DNA of 64,000 nt, taken from positions 186,001-250,000 of the forward strand of contig SVFN01000001.1 in assembly GCA_015056815.1 (NCBI GenBank). Reading direction: 5' to 3'. A program made the position numbers and the translations under genes. Every line of letters begins with the position of its first letter. Position 1 is the first letter of the stretch. The notes below the pieces were generated by a model. That model did no database searches and had not been told where the DNA came from. It worked only from the letters and a program-made list of their open reading frames with translations. Below, one piece after another: positions 1 through 8,303 of the stretch. This DNA is from Lachnospiraceae bacterium (GTDB taxonomy: Bacteria; Bacillota; Clostridia; Lachnospirales; Lachnospiraceae).

Positions 1-1425
1 CAAATGGTTGGTTGGCTCGTCCAAAATCAGAAAATTTGCTTTGGAAAGCATGAGCTTGGCAAGAGAAAGCCGACCCTTCTCACCGCCGCTTAAGTCACCG
101 ACTCTTTTAAACACATCATCACCGGTAAACAAAAAGGCGGCAAGGCAGTTACGGATCGGTGTATTATCCATGGAAGGATACGCATCGGAGATTTCCTCAA
201 AAAGCGTCTTTTCATCATTCAATACATGATGCTCCTGATCGTAATAACCGACCTCCACCTTTGTACCGAGTTTAAACTCTCCGCAGTCGCTGGTCTCCAA
301 ACCGTTTAAGATCTTAAGAAGGGTCGTCTTGCCGGTTCCGTTTTTGCCGATGATAGCGACATGTTCCCCGCGTTTGATTTCAAAATTTACATCATGAAAC
401 AAAGAGAGAGAGCCGTAGGATTTGGCAAAATCCGTGACGGACAAAACATCATTTCCACTGACGATATGGGGAGTCAGTTTGATACGCATATCGTCCCGTA
501 TTTCCACAGGCTTCTCCAACCGGTCGATCTTATCCAGCTGCTTTTCGCGGCTTTCTGCACGCTTGATCGATTTCTCACGGTTAAAGCTTTTGAGCTTTTC
601 GATGACGGCCTCCTGATGCTTGATCTCACGCTGCTGGTTTAAATAAGCATGAATCTGTGCTGTTCTGAGCATTTCCTTCTTGGCGGCATAGTCTGTATAA
701 TTGCCAAGGAAGGTGGTGGCATTTCCTGCTTCGAGTTCAATGACTCTGGTAGCCAGCTTATCCAGAAAATAGCGGTCGTGGGAGACTAAGATCACAGCCC
801 CCTTATAATTGGCAAGATAAGTCTCCAGCCAGCTTATGGCATCCATGTCCAGATGGTTGGTCGGCTCATCCAAAATGATCAGATCCGGCTTTAAGAGCAG
901 AAGCCTTCCGAGTGCTACTCTGGTTTTCTGGCCGCCGGAGAGGGTATGGATCGGCTTTTGAAAATCCTCCTCATCAAACCCTAGTCCTTTTAAGACACCG
1001 ACACACTCACTGCGGTAGGCATAACCATTTTCCCGTTCAAATGTGTGGGTGAGACTGGTATAGCGTTCCATAAGCGTGGTCAGCTCATCACCGGAGAGTG
1101 TATTCATCCGGGCTTCCATCTGCCGCATGGTTTCTTCCATATCCAGGATATTCTGCTTAATGTGCAGCATTTCATCATAAATGCTCCGATCGGAGTCCAC
1201 GTCCTGATGCTGGGCAAGATAGCCGATGACCTTGTCCTTAGAGAGAGTCACCTGGCCTTCGTCCGGTTCTAATTCGTGCATGATGATCTTTAAAAGAGTG
1301 GATTTGCCGGCACCGTTGATCCCGACGATGGCAGCGCGGTCATAATCCTCCACATGGAAGGAAACATTCTGTAAAACCGCCTGGTCAACAAAGGTTTTGG
1401 ATATATTCTGTACAGATAAAATCAT
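1..1425 (-). CDS. ABC-F family ATPase (3' end cut by window edge)
   Basis: Soluble twin-ATPase ABC-F protein, a family that acts on the ribosome (translation factors or antibiotic ribosome protection) rather than in transport. 475 codons are visible, from ATG at 1425 to the window edge. The first domain starts MILSVQNISKTF, has Walker A GINGAGKST and signature LSGGQKTR followed by LDEPTNHLD. A charged linker (EKLKSFNREKSIKRAESREK) leads to the second domain, with Walker A GKNGTGKTT and LSGGEKGR, and the visible part ends in a second LILDEPTNHL. No membrane segments are seen. A GAGGAA Shine-Dalgarno sequence precedes the ATG. The C-terminal tail, which would help place it among EttA, Uup or resistance-type subfamilies, is outside the window. 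Confidence 0.93.
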   Translation of the reverse strand, partial: MILSVQNISKTFVDQAVLQNVSFHVEDYDRAAIVGINGAGKSTLLKIIMHELEPDEGQVTLSKDKVIGYLAQHQDVDSDRSIYDEMLHIKQNILDMEETMRQMEARMNTLSGDELTTLMERYTSLTHTFERENGYAYRSECVGVLKGLGFDEEDFQKPIHTLSGGQKTRVALGRLLLLKPDLIILDEPTNHLDMDAISWLETYLANYKGAVILVSHDRYFLDKLATRVIELEAGNATTFLGNYTDYAAKKEMLRTAQIHAYLNQQREIKHQEAVIEKLKSFNREKSIKRAESREKQLDKIDRLEKPVEIRDDMRIKLTPHIVSGNDVLSVTDFAKSYGSLSLFHDVNFEIKRGEHVAIIGKNGTGKTTLLKILNGLETSDCGEFKLGTKVEVGYYDQEHHVLNDEKTLFEEISDAYPSMDNTPIRNCLAAFLFTGDDVFKRVGDLSGGEKGRLSLAKLMLSKANFLILDEPTNHL

Positions 1426-1475
1426 GTTCTATTCCTCATAAATCAGTAATCAGACTTTGATACGCATCATTTCCG

Positions 1476-1504
1476 ATTATAGCATTGGTGGGAAAAATAG
1501 GCAA
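1476..1504 (-). promoter_or_regulatory. Sigma-A-type promoter for the ABC-F gene
   Basis: Read on the minus strand: -35 TTGCCT (1504-1499), 17-nt spacer, -10 TATAAT (1481-1476), about 50 nt before the ABC-F start codon. Matched by eye only. Confidence 0.65.
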
Positions 1505-1549
1505 CCTTCAAATCGGGTGAAACGGCAATGGAAATAGTTAATCAGTATA

Positions 1550-1578
1550 TTGTAAATGAAATAGATAAATGTTATAAT
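1550..1578 (+). promoter_or_regulatory. Sigma-A-type promoter for the DUF4143 ATPase gene
   Basis: -35 TTGTAA (1550-1555), 17-nt spacer, -10 TATAAT (1573-1578). Divergent from the ABC-F promoter. The -10 box abuts a perfect inverted repeat, so this promoter is a good candidate for repressor control. Confidence 0.65.
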
Positions 1579-1615
1579 ACGACTAATTCCGAATTGAAAT
1601 CGGAATTAGTCGTAT
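1577..1615. promoter_or_regulatory. Perfect 16-bp inverted repeat over the transcription start (operator candidate)
   Basis: Arms ATACGACTAATTCCGA (1577-1592) and its exact complement (1600-1615) are separated by 7 nt. The left arm starts inside the -10 box and covers the expected +1, so the full hairpin cannot form in RNA started there; a DNA operator is more likely. A short T-run follows the right arm, so it could also act as a terminator for read-through RNA, but the upstream gene is divergent. Confidence 0.6.
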
Positions 1616-1637
1616 TTTTGTAATAAGGAGAAAAGAA

Positions 1638-2891
1638 ATGGAATATTTGCATAGAGCCATCGAGGATATTGTAAAATCGTCTGAACAAACATTTAAAATT
1701 GTTTTGGTAACAGGAGCGAGACAGACAGGTAAGTCAACCTTATTGAGCAGGGTTTTTCCTGACAGACGCAGTATATCCTTTGATGATCAGTTTTTGGAGG
1801 AGCAGGCGACGGATAATCCCGAAATGTTTCTGATGTTAAATGAGCCCCCGGTTACGATGGACGAGGTGCAGAGAGTTCCGAATTTGTTCCGTTATTTAAA
1901 AATGGAGTGTGATAAGGATGAGAAAAAGGGAAAATATTGTCTTTCAGGTTCGCAACCGTTTAAACTGATGGAATACGCCTCAGATTCCCTTGCGGGGCGG
2001 GTTTCTATCATTGAGATGTCCACCCTTTCCCTTCGTGAAATAATGGGAGATACTTTTGTGGAACCTTTCCTGCCGACGATTGATTATATAAAGAGAAGAC
2101 AATTAACAGCAAAAAAACCGGATAATATTTGGGAAATCATACACAGGGGAGGTTATCCGGCTCTTTTGGAGAAAGAGATGGACTGGCAGAGATACTTTGC
2201 AAGCTATGTCAAGACATATTTAGAGAGAGATGTGAGGGAGTTATCGGCTGTTCACGATCTGGACGCATTCCGTAAGTTTATGATAGCATGTGCTGCACGA
2301 ACAGGTGAAATGCTCAATTATTCCAATATTGCAGGAGAAATTGGAAAAGATGCGGACACGGTAAAAAACTGGATTTCGATATTGGAGGCTTCAGGAATTA
2401 TTTATATATTAGAGCCTTATACGGCCTCTGTGTTAAAACGCGCGATCAGGACACCAAAGCTTTACTTTAGGGATACAGGACTTGCGGCATATCTCACAAG
2501 ATGGCTCACACCGGAGACTTTGGCGAACGGAGCTATGAGCGGAGCGTTTTTCGAGACCTTTGTGATTTCTGAAATATTGAAGTCTTATTCTAACAGAGGA
2601 TTGGACTACAGGTATTTTGTCTCCTATTACCGTGGAAAAGACAAAAAGAAAATGAGTGAAGATGACAGCGGACGGGAGAGTGAAATTGATTTTATAATAG
2701 AGGAGAACGGTATATTATATCCATTGGAAATCAAAAAAACGGGGGCGGTAAAGGCAGATATGACAAGTGCTTTTACAATACTGGATAAAATAGAGGATAA
2801 AAAGAGAGGAATGGGGGCAGTGATCTGTATGTGCCCGCAACCGGGAGCACTTCGGGAGAATGTACTGCAGATTCCGGTCTGGTATATTTGA
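1638..2891 (+). CDS. AAA_14 / DUF4143 ATP-binding protein with PD-(D/E)XK-like C-terminus
   Basis: 417-residue P-loop ATPase of the AAA_14 plus DUF4143 family, common in gut anaerobes and of unknown cellular role. Walker A is GARQTGKS (residues 26-33), Walker B is around VTMDEVQRVPN, and CLSGSQPF is a sensor-like segment. The second half carries the DUF4143 hallmark YFRDTGLAAYL and a nuclease-like pattern SEIDFIIEENGILYPLEIKK near the C-terminus. ATG at 1638 has the ribosome site AAGGAG. It is a single-gene unit with its own promoter and operator-like palindrome. Function beyond ATP binding is inferred; the family is often mobile. Confidence 0.88.
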   Translation: MEYLHRAIEDIVKSSEQTFKIVLVTGARQTGKSTLLSRVFPDRRSISFDDQFLEEQATDNPEMFLMLNEPPVTMDEVQRVPNLFRYLKMECDKDEKKGKYCLSGSQPFKLMEYASDSLAGRVSIIEMSTLSLREIMGDTFVEPFLPTIDYIKRRQLTAKKPDNIWEIIHRGGYPALLEKEMDWQRYFASYVKTYLERDVRELSAVHDLDAFRKFMIACAARTGEMLNYSNIAGEIGKDADTVKNWISILEASGIIYILEPYTASVLKRAIRTPKLYFRDTGLAAYLTRWLTPETLANGAMSGAFFETFVISEILKSYSNRGLDYRYFVSYYRGKDKKKMSEDDSGRESEIDFIIEENGILYPLEIKKTGAVKADMTSAFTILDKIEDKKRGMGAVICMCPQPGALRENVLQIPVWYI

Positions 2892-2962
2892 ATATTTGTT
2901 AGATACCCCAATATTTCCATCAACTGAACTGCCTATAAAAGACAAAAGGTTTTCAAGCTGTG

Positions 2963-2991
2963 TTGTAATTTATGCTAAAGTCAGATATACT
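2963..2991 (+). promoter_or_regulatory. Promoter upstream of the RNase H-like gene
   Basis: -35 TTGTAA (2963-2968), 17-nt spacer, -10 TATACT (2986-2991). The start of transcription would lie near 2998, leaving a leader of about 135 nt before the gene at 3135. Confidence 0.55.
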
Positions 2992-3016
2992 CAAGTATAT
3001 TGAAGCAATTCAATAT
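2985..3016. promoter_or_regulatory. Two overlapping palindromes at the -10 box and start site
   Basis: ATATACT-CA-AGTATAT (2985-3000) covers the -10 box. ATATTGAA-GCAA-TTCAATAT (2997-3016) covers the expected start site. Both are perfect inverted repeats. The layout suggests a repressor-bound operator, but no regulator gene is adjacent. Confidence 0.45.
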
Positions 3017-3134
3017 TTTCAGAGATAAAGTTAAGGCGAATAGCGTATGCCTTGCAGGTAAAAAGTGAAAGATATTTTGGGTTTAAAAATATAAATGAAT
3101 AAGCAGGTTTGTTCACATGGAACTGGGAGATAAA

Positions 3135-3719
3135 ATGGTTACACAAGAAAAAATTGGTTATGAAATTGAATTGCAGGAGAATATATCAATAGACAGTTTG
3201 CGAGAACAATATCAGAATGGAATCATTATTTGGTTGACAGGGTCAGGACCATCCCCTGATAGAAAATCAGGATGTTATCGCCTTGTCCTTGATTTTGCGG
3301 GGCATACAAAATATATGGAAAAAGAACTACCGGGTAAAACAGCAAATCAGACAATGATATTGGGAGCAATTGATGCAGTAGAGTGTGTGAATAAACCGTT
3401 TCGTCTTTATATTGTTTCGGCTACTGCACTTGGATTTGCAGGGGCGTTTAGGGGAAAGGGAGTGAATAGCTCGCTTTTGCAGGAATTGCTTTTTTTAATT
3501 GAGCAAAAGGCTTGTTATTTAACGGAAGTCCAGTTTTATAATGGAGCGGATTTGATAAAGCAGTTTATTCGTTCGTGTAATCCAAATAAAACGACAGTGA
3601 AAAAGAAGGATTATAAACAATTGATTTATGAGGAATGTCTTGGCAAGGTGGAGCGTTTATTAGTTCAGGAGAATGTCAGTAGAGAAGTAATTGATCGAAT
3701 CAGGAATATCAAACCGTAA
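3135..3719 (+). CDS. Hypothetical protein, degenerate RNase H-like fold
   Basis: 194 residues from ATG 3135, chosen because GGGAGA lies just before it; an in-frame ATG at 3117 has no good ribosome site. The N-terminal half follows the RNase HI layout: a first strand with TGSGPSPDRKSG, then GKTANQTMILGAIDAVECV, matching the family's TNNrMEL.A...AL helix, then LYIVSATALGF in place of the usual ytDSqYv strand. The expected acidic residues are T, I and S/A here, so RNase H catalysis is unlikely. The role is unknown. The gene lies in an AT-rich accessory stretch next to a transposase remnant. The fold assignment is by pattern only. Confidence 0.6.
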   Translation: MVTQEKIGYEIELQENISIDSLREQYQNGIIIWLTGSGPSPDRKSGCYRLVLDFAGHTKYMEKELPGKTANQTMILGAIDAVECVNKPFRLYIVSATALGFAGAFRGKGVNSSLLQELLFLIEQKACYLTEVQFYNGADLIKQFIRSCNPNKTTVKKKDYKQLIYEECLGKVERLLVQENVSREVIDRIRNIKP

Positions 3720-3830
3720 GATGTATGGCAAGGAACGAAAGAATGGGATTTTTTAATAACTAAAACTTCCCACATAAAAAGTGGGGCTCGTACCTTGAAA
3801 ATTCAATGTTTCAGCTAACAAAATAGTAAT

Positions 3831-4303
3831 TTATGCCGCTTTTGCCAACGCTGTCTGCATGTAATCTGGAAGCCCAAGGTAAAAATCGTTGATAAATGCC
3901 TGCATCTGCTCATCTGTGATCTGAAAATTCTTATGAATACTTTCGATTATTGCCTGAAGAATGATTCTAAAGGCGTAAGCAAATGTTATATCCGCCAGGA
4001 AAAAGAAGATTTCTCCCATGGTTCGCAGGTCTTGATTCTGTCTTCCGGTAAGCGCCAAGAGCATATATTTGGTGAACACAATTGCTACGTGAGCTGTAAG
4101 TGCATCATAAGAAAGACTATGGTATTCACCTACAAGGTTCAGCATGGATTTGCATGTCTTAAAAAACACCTCTATTTGCCAGCGTTTTCCATAAATTCTG
4201 CTGATTTCATCTTCCGAAAGATCAGGATTTGTGCAGATGAACGGAACCCAATCCTTACGGTTTTTCTTGTTGCGGACACAGACGATTTTAGCAGGAATTG
4301 CAT
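3831..4303 (-). pseudogene. IS4-type DDE transposase, C-terminal remnant
   Basis: About 155 codons read open on the minus strand to the stop at 3833-3831. The segment contains YGKRWQIEVFFK, which fits the Y-R-E-K signature of IS4-family transposases (last catalytic Glu present). It continues CKSMLNLVGEYHSLSYDALT and ends ALAKAA. The N-terminal two thirds, with the first two catalytic Asp residues, are missing: sequence identity stops near 4300, where the opposite strand enters another gene scrap and the transposase frame meets a stop. No matched terminal inverted repeats were found; CCCAC-7-GTGGG at 3769-3785 may lie near the old IS end. Not functional. Confidence 0.75.
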
Positions 4304-4588
4304 AATATTCAAAAGAGTATTGAGCAGGTTAAGTTAAGTGCAGAATATTTGTGCGATAATGGTAGTGGTGCAGAAAAAGCAAAAGCAACCAAACTTATAA
4401 CCAAATATACCAAGCAATTAGCAAAAATTCATTTATATGATGAAGCAATGGCGCATATCGCAAATCAAAGAATAGATATTGATTTGGATGATGGAGTAAA
4501 GGTCAATTACAAAAAATTCCAAGGGGTCGAAGTGGCACAAGAAGGTAAAAAGGCATTAAAGATAGACCTTTTGGCAAAAATAAAATAA
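4298..4588 (+). pseudogene. C-terminal scrap resembling a PglX-type (BREX) methyltransferase
   Basis: 96 codons, the first few lying in the junction with the transposase remnant. The tail IDLDDGVKVNYKKFQ and ending KIDLLAKIK resemble, from memory, the C-termini of PglX adenine methyltransferases of BREX phage-defence systems. No methyltransferase motif (such as NPPY) is present, so the catalytic part is lost. There is no convincing ribosome site. Alternative: the tail of another large restriction-modification protein. No other BREX gene (brxC, pglZ, brxL) is in the window. Confidence 0.4.
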
Positions 4589-4632
4589 GGATAAGTTGTC
4601 TGAAACTTGTTCCCTTATGGAAAGGAAAATGA

Positions 4633-5046
4633 ATGGAAGATATTTTTGTTACAGAGTTTTTTGAACTGGATTCGGAATTTGAAGAATTGGGTGTATTTGA
4701 TTCAATTATCAACAGAGACAGTCCGTTTTTTATTAATCTACTTCGACTTAAGGTAAATAAAACTCCGGAATTTCAAGAATCATATGAAGGAATCAATGAT
4801 TTCTTTCGTATGATAATGTTGTTGCTAGACGGGGCAAATAATAAAAGAGACAAACTTTATAAGGAAGCTTTGCAACGTTTTCATTTTCCGGGAGTAAGTG
4901 GAATAAATCTTGGCGTTTCAGAAACAGGAATAGATGCAGGCTTTGGACCTATCTTGTCAGAACAAGTTATTAGCGATGCCTATGATATAGTTAAATCTGG
5001 TTCAAAGCAGCCCGAGATTTTTCAATTGGTTGGTTTATTATTCTGA
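4633..5046 (+). pseudogene. N-terminal fragment of an unrecognised protein
   Basis: 137 residues from ATG 4633, preceded by AAAGGAAAA. The sequence is soluble, acidic at the N-terminus (FFELDSEFEELG) and has a Gly-rich segment (FPGVSGINLGVSETG). It stops abruptly at VGLLF, exactly where a different reading frame with unrelated sequence takes over, which suggests a deletion junction near 5030-5046. I do not recognise a function. It may be an intact small protein, but the abrupt end argues for truncation. Confidence 0.45.
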
Positions 5047-5446
5047 GAAAATTACTGACATAATAAACTTGATAACTCAATCAGGCTGGAACTATTATGA
5101 TGCAGAGAATAAAATACATTATTTGCCTTTGGGGGACAGGGACGATTATGATTGGCAGACGGGCTTTTTGGAACAGTTGGAATTACAGAAAGTGATCGAA
5201 GAAAAGCAAGAGAAAAATGGACAGATAGGTTTTGATCTGTACCATGATAATTCCGATGTGGGAATAAGCATACTGGCAAGAAACACAAAAGAAATACAGA
5301 TCAATCTGGATATAAACCGAAAAACAATAGAAGCCCATAGAGACGACATTACAGATGTTAGTTGGTATATAGCAAACATTTTACAAAGAATGATAAAAAA
5401 AGGATGTCCAATTACTTCAATTGAATTTGAAGAATATGAGGGCTGA
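5030..5446 (+). CDS. Hypothetical protein, possibly 5'-truncated (immunity-like)
   Basis: 138 codons from a TTG at 5030 with no ribosome site. The frame begins inside the end of the preceding fragment, so the original start was probably lost. The protein is small, soluble and acidic, rich in Asp, Trp and Tyr (GWNYYDAENK, DRDDYDWQTGF), a composition common in polymorphic-toxin immunity proteins. It is followed directly by an ADP-ribosylglycohydrolase remnant. The immunity idea rests on composition and context only. Confidence 0.4.
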   Translation: MVYYSEKITDIINLITQSGWNYYDAENKIHYLPLGDRDDYDWQTGFLEQLELQKVIEEKQEKNGQIGFDLYHDNSDVGISILARNTKEIQINLDINRKTIEAHRDDITDVSWYIANILQRMIKKGCPITSIEFEEYEG

Positions 5447-6000
5447 TTTAGAGGAGGTGCAGAAATAGAAGATTATATCAAAGCAGCATTAAATGACAGT
5501 AAGGACTGTGGCGGGAATATGCGGGTTGCACCGCTTGCCCTTAGAGATTTTCTATTGTATTTGATGACCAAAAAAGATCCTTAAAAGAAATTATTTTTGA
5601 TGCCAAAGACATTGTTTCAGAGGTGTTTCATGGAGATAAGCACCTTAGAACTTTGGAAAACATAATAGAACGTGCTATTGAATTATCCGAAAACAAAGAA
5701 GATGATCTGGATAACATCCACAAACTTGGTGAAGGATGGGTGGCAGAGGAAACTATGGGAATTTCTTTATATTGTGCCTTGAAATATCAGAATGACTTTT
5801 CAGCAGGTGTCATTGCTTCCGTCAATCATAACGGAGATAGCGATTCGACAGGAGCAGTCACAGGTAATATTTTAGGTGCATGGATCGGTTATGAAGCAAT
5901 AGAAAACAAATGGAAAGATAATCTGGAGTTATTGGATGTTATCTTAGAATTGGCGGATGATCTGTGCATGACAGGAAAGAATGAATGCAGCTGGTTTTAA
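5447..6000 (+). pseudogene. ADP-ribosylglycohydrolase, broken by an internal deletion
   Basis: The C-terminal part (frame from before 5623 to the stop at 6000) has the family's hallmarks [12 protein letters not shown] and the metal-binding loop [12 protein letters not shown]. An upstream piece in another frame (5447-5584) reads DSKDCGGNMRVAPLAL, the earlier conserved core, then meets a stop. The region between, which normally includes a conserved His segment, is deleted, and the first third of the protein is absent. The intact family removes ADP-ribose from proteins or small molecules and also occurs as an immunity factor against ADP-ribosylating toxins. This copy should be inactive. Confidence 0.75.
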
Positions 6001-6010
6001 TGGGGGATGT

Positions 6011-6457
6011 ATGGAAGAAAACAGAGACAATAAGCCGTTTCTTATTTTAGGACTGATTATTTTTATATCATGCCTGTTATGTGCAGGTATTGATATTTCG
6101 GATGCTTATAAAGCCAGAAGGCTTGAAATAAATTGTACGCAAAAAACAACAGGAGTGGTTTGCGACACAGAAGAAATCAGACCTGATCCAAAAACATTAT
6201 TGCCAATAATTGAGTACGTGGTAGTGGAATATAAAGTGGATGATGCCGTTTATACAACAAAGGGAAAGGGAATAGCGAAGATTGGAAAAGAAGTTACAGT
6301 CTGGTACGATAAAGAGAATCCCGAAGATTCCTATGCAGGCAATGGTCCGGTGAAATATTCGAGAAATGTTGTGCTTCTTCATTTGCTCGTGGAAACTTTC
6401 GGCATGACACTGGGGGTATTAATGATCATGGAATATCGAAATAGGCGAAAGGGATGA
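6011..6457 (+). CDS. DUF3592-like membrane protein
   Basis: 148 residues from ATG 6011 (GGGGGA ribosome site; an in-frame ATG at 5981 lies inside the preceding remnant). There are two membrane segments: residues about 9-28 (FLILGLIIFISCLLCAGI) and a C-terminal one (VVLLHLLVETFGMTLGVLMI). The extracytoplasmic middle has the beta-rich pattern of DUF3592: TTGVVCDTEEIRP, then VEYKVDDAVYTTKG, then GKEVTVWYDKENPEDSYAG. The function of the family is unknown. It lies in the AT-rich accessory region and appears intact. Confidence 0.7.
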   Translation: MEENRDNKPFLILGLIIFISCLLCAGIDISDAYKARRLEINCTQKTTGVVCDTEEIRPDPKTLLPIIEYVVVEYKVDDAVYTTKGKGIAKIGKEVTVWYDKENPEDSYAGNGPVKYSRNVVLLHLLVETFGMTLGVLMIMEYRNRRKG

Positions 6458-6576
6458 CTGATCATATGAGAGGATCTTCCTGATCCATATTTCGGAAGCA
6501 GTTTTTATTGAACCCAAATGCCAGGTATGATAACATAGGATTAAGCATTTCTTACACTATGATTTGGAGGAAAAGC

Positions 6577-8148
6577 ATGGGCATCTATTTGAATCCGGGG
6601 AATGAAAACTTCAAAAGAGCTCTGGCAGCGGATATTTATGTGGACAAGACGCAGATGCTGGCTGTGACGAACAGATTTATAGACAAAGCCAATAACTATG
6701 TGTGTATTTCACGCCCCAGACGTTTTGGAAAGACGATCACGGGGAATATGCTGGCTGCCTATTATTCCCGAGGGTGTGATTCGAAAGGTATTTTTTCCGG
6801 ATTAGATATAGGAAGAAGTCCGGAATTTGAAAAAAAGCTAAACGCTTATAATGTGATCCAGATTGATATGAACAGCGAATATCAGAATGCAGAAGATCAT
6901 GACCAGTTGATCAAAACTCTGCTCAGAAAGCTGAAACGGGAGATAAGGGAACAGTTTGCGGATATTCATTTTGAAGAGGATATTCTTGCAGATATGCTGC
7001 TACGGGTATACACGGAGACGGGGCAGACCTTTATCATTATATTGGATGAATATGATGTTCTGATCAGGGAACAGGTAGGGACAAGGCTTTTTGAGGAATA
7101 TATGAGCTTTTTGAATGGTTTGTTTAAGAGCAACACGCTAAGGCCGGCTGTTTCTTTGGCATATCTGACCGGTATTCTGCCGATCGTAAAGGATAAAGTT
7201 CAAAGCAAACTGAATAATTTTAAAGAATATACGATCCTGAACTCGAGGGAGCTGGGGACATATATCGGTTTTACAGCGGCAGAAGTCAGAAGGCTGTGCG
7301 AACAAAACGGAATGGATTTTGAAGAATGCAGACGTTGGTATGACGGATACCGACCTGGTGAGGAGGAGATCTATAATCCGGAATCTGTCATAAACAGTAT
7401 GGAGGAGAAAGAATATGGCAGTTATTGGGGGCAGACCTCCAGTTATGAAGCGATCAGCGAGCGTATCCGGATGAATGTGACCGGACTGAAAGAAGATGTG
7501 GTTAGAATGCTTGCGGGGGAAAGAGTCGAGGTAAATGTCACACGTTTCATGAACACGATGAACAGCTTTAAGACGAAAAGTGATGTGTTTACCTATTTGA
7601 TCCATCTGGGGTATCTGGCATATGACAAAAAAAGCGGTACTTGTGGCATCCCCAACAGAGAGGTGCGACAGGAATGGCTGAATGCGATCGAAGAAGAGAA
7701 AGAATATGAGATAACGGATCAGATCGTTAAGGAATCGAGAAGTCTTTTAGAGAAGACATGGGAAGGAGACGTTCATGCTGTCGAAAAGGCATTAGACGAA
7801 AGTCATATCCATGTGACGTCGAATCGAAGTTACAATAATGAAGATGCTCTTCAGAGTGCAATTTATCTGGCATATATTTATGCGCTGAATCAGTATACGG
7901 TTGTAAGGGAAATGACTGCAGGAAGAGGTTTTGCGGATGTCGTTTTCATACCGTTTGTTCCAAAGATTCCTGCTATGGTCGTGGAATTAAAACGAAACAG
8001 CTCTGCCGAAAGTGCGATCAAACAGATCAAGGAAAAAAGATATTTTGAGTCGCTTTCACATTATAAAGGAAATCTATTGTTTGTGGGGATTGATTATGAT
8101 GAGAAAGAGAAAAAGCACACCTGTAAGATAGAATCTTTTATGAAATAG
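6577..8148 (+). CDS. AAA-ATPase-like / PDDEXK_9 (DUF1703) protein
   Basis: 523 residues from ATG 6577, chosen for the TGGAGG site 6 nt upstream. The N-terminal AAA-ATPase_like domain has the family start YVDKTQML and the Walker A-like SRPRRFGKTITGNML, with FIIILDEYDVLI as Walker B. The C-terminal PDDEXK_9 nuclease-like domain contains AGRGFADVVFIP and AMVVELKRN, the D...E-x-K core. The family is abundant and often multicopy in Lachnospiraceae and Bacteroidetes; its role is unknown. It marks the right edge of the accessory region, as the AAA_14-DUF4143 gene marks the left. Confidence 0.9.
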   Translation: MGIYLNPGNENFKRALAADIYVDKTQMLAVTNRFIDKANNYVCISRPRRFGKTITGNMLAAYYSRGCDSKGIFSGLDIGRSPEFEKKLNAYNVIQIDMNSEYQNAEDHDQLIKTLLRKLKREIREQFADIHFEEDILADMLLRVYTETGQTFIIILDEYDVLIREQVGTRLFEEYMSFLNGLFKSNTLRPAVSLAYLTGILPIVKDKVQSKLNNFKEYTILNSRELGTYIGFTAAEVRRLCEQNGMDFEECRRWYDGYRPGEEEIYNPESVINSMEEKEYGSYWGQTSSYEAISERIRMNVTGLKEDVVRMLAGERVEVNVTRFMNTMNSFKTKSDVFTYLIHLGYLAYDKKSGTCGIPNREVRQEWLNAIEEEKEYEITDQIVKESRSLLEKTWEGDVHAVEKALDESHIHVTSNRSYNNEDALQSAIYLAYIYALNQYTVVREMTAGRGFADVVFIPFVPKIPAMVVELKRNSSAESAIKQIKEKRYFESLSHYKGNLLFVGIDYDEKEKKHTCKIESFMK

Positions 8149-8175
8149 ACAATCTTTTTTTATGTGTGCTATAAT
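8146..8175 (+). promoter_or_regulatory. Promoter before the secreted-protein gene
   Basis: -10 TATAAT (8170-8175) with a weak -35 TAGACA (8146-8151) at 18 nt. Between it and the gene at 8304, frame 8185-8286 reads as a charged peptide (QWRKQEENRYKAVHHERR...) ending in a stop but without an ATG or ribosome site. It may be the scrap of an old gene. Confidence 0.5.
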
Positions 8176-8303
8176 GAATATCAGTGGCGTAAACAGGAGG
8201 AGAACCGCTATAAAGCAGTTCATCATGAACGGCGAAATGCGATCATGGAAGCGGTTCATGACCGAATAAGGAAAACAAAGAAGTAAAAACGGAGGAATAT
8301 TTT

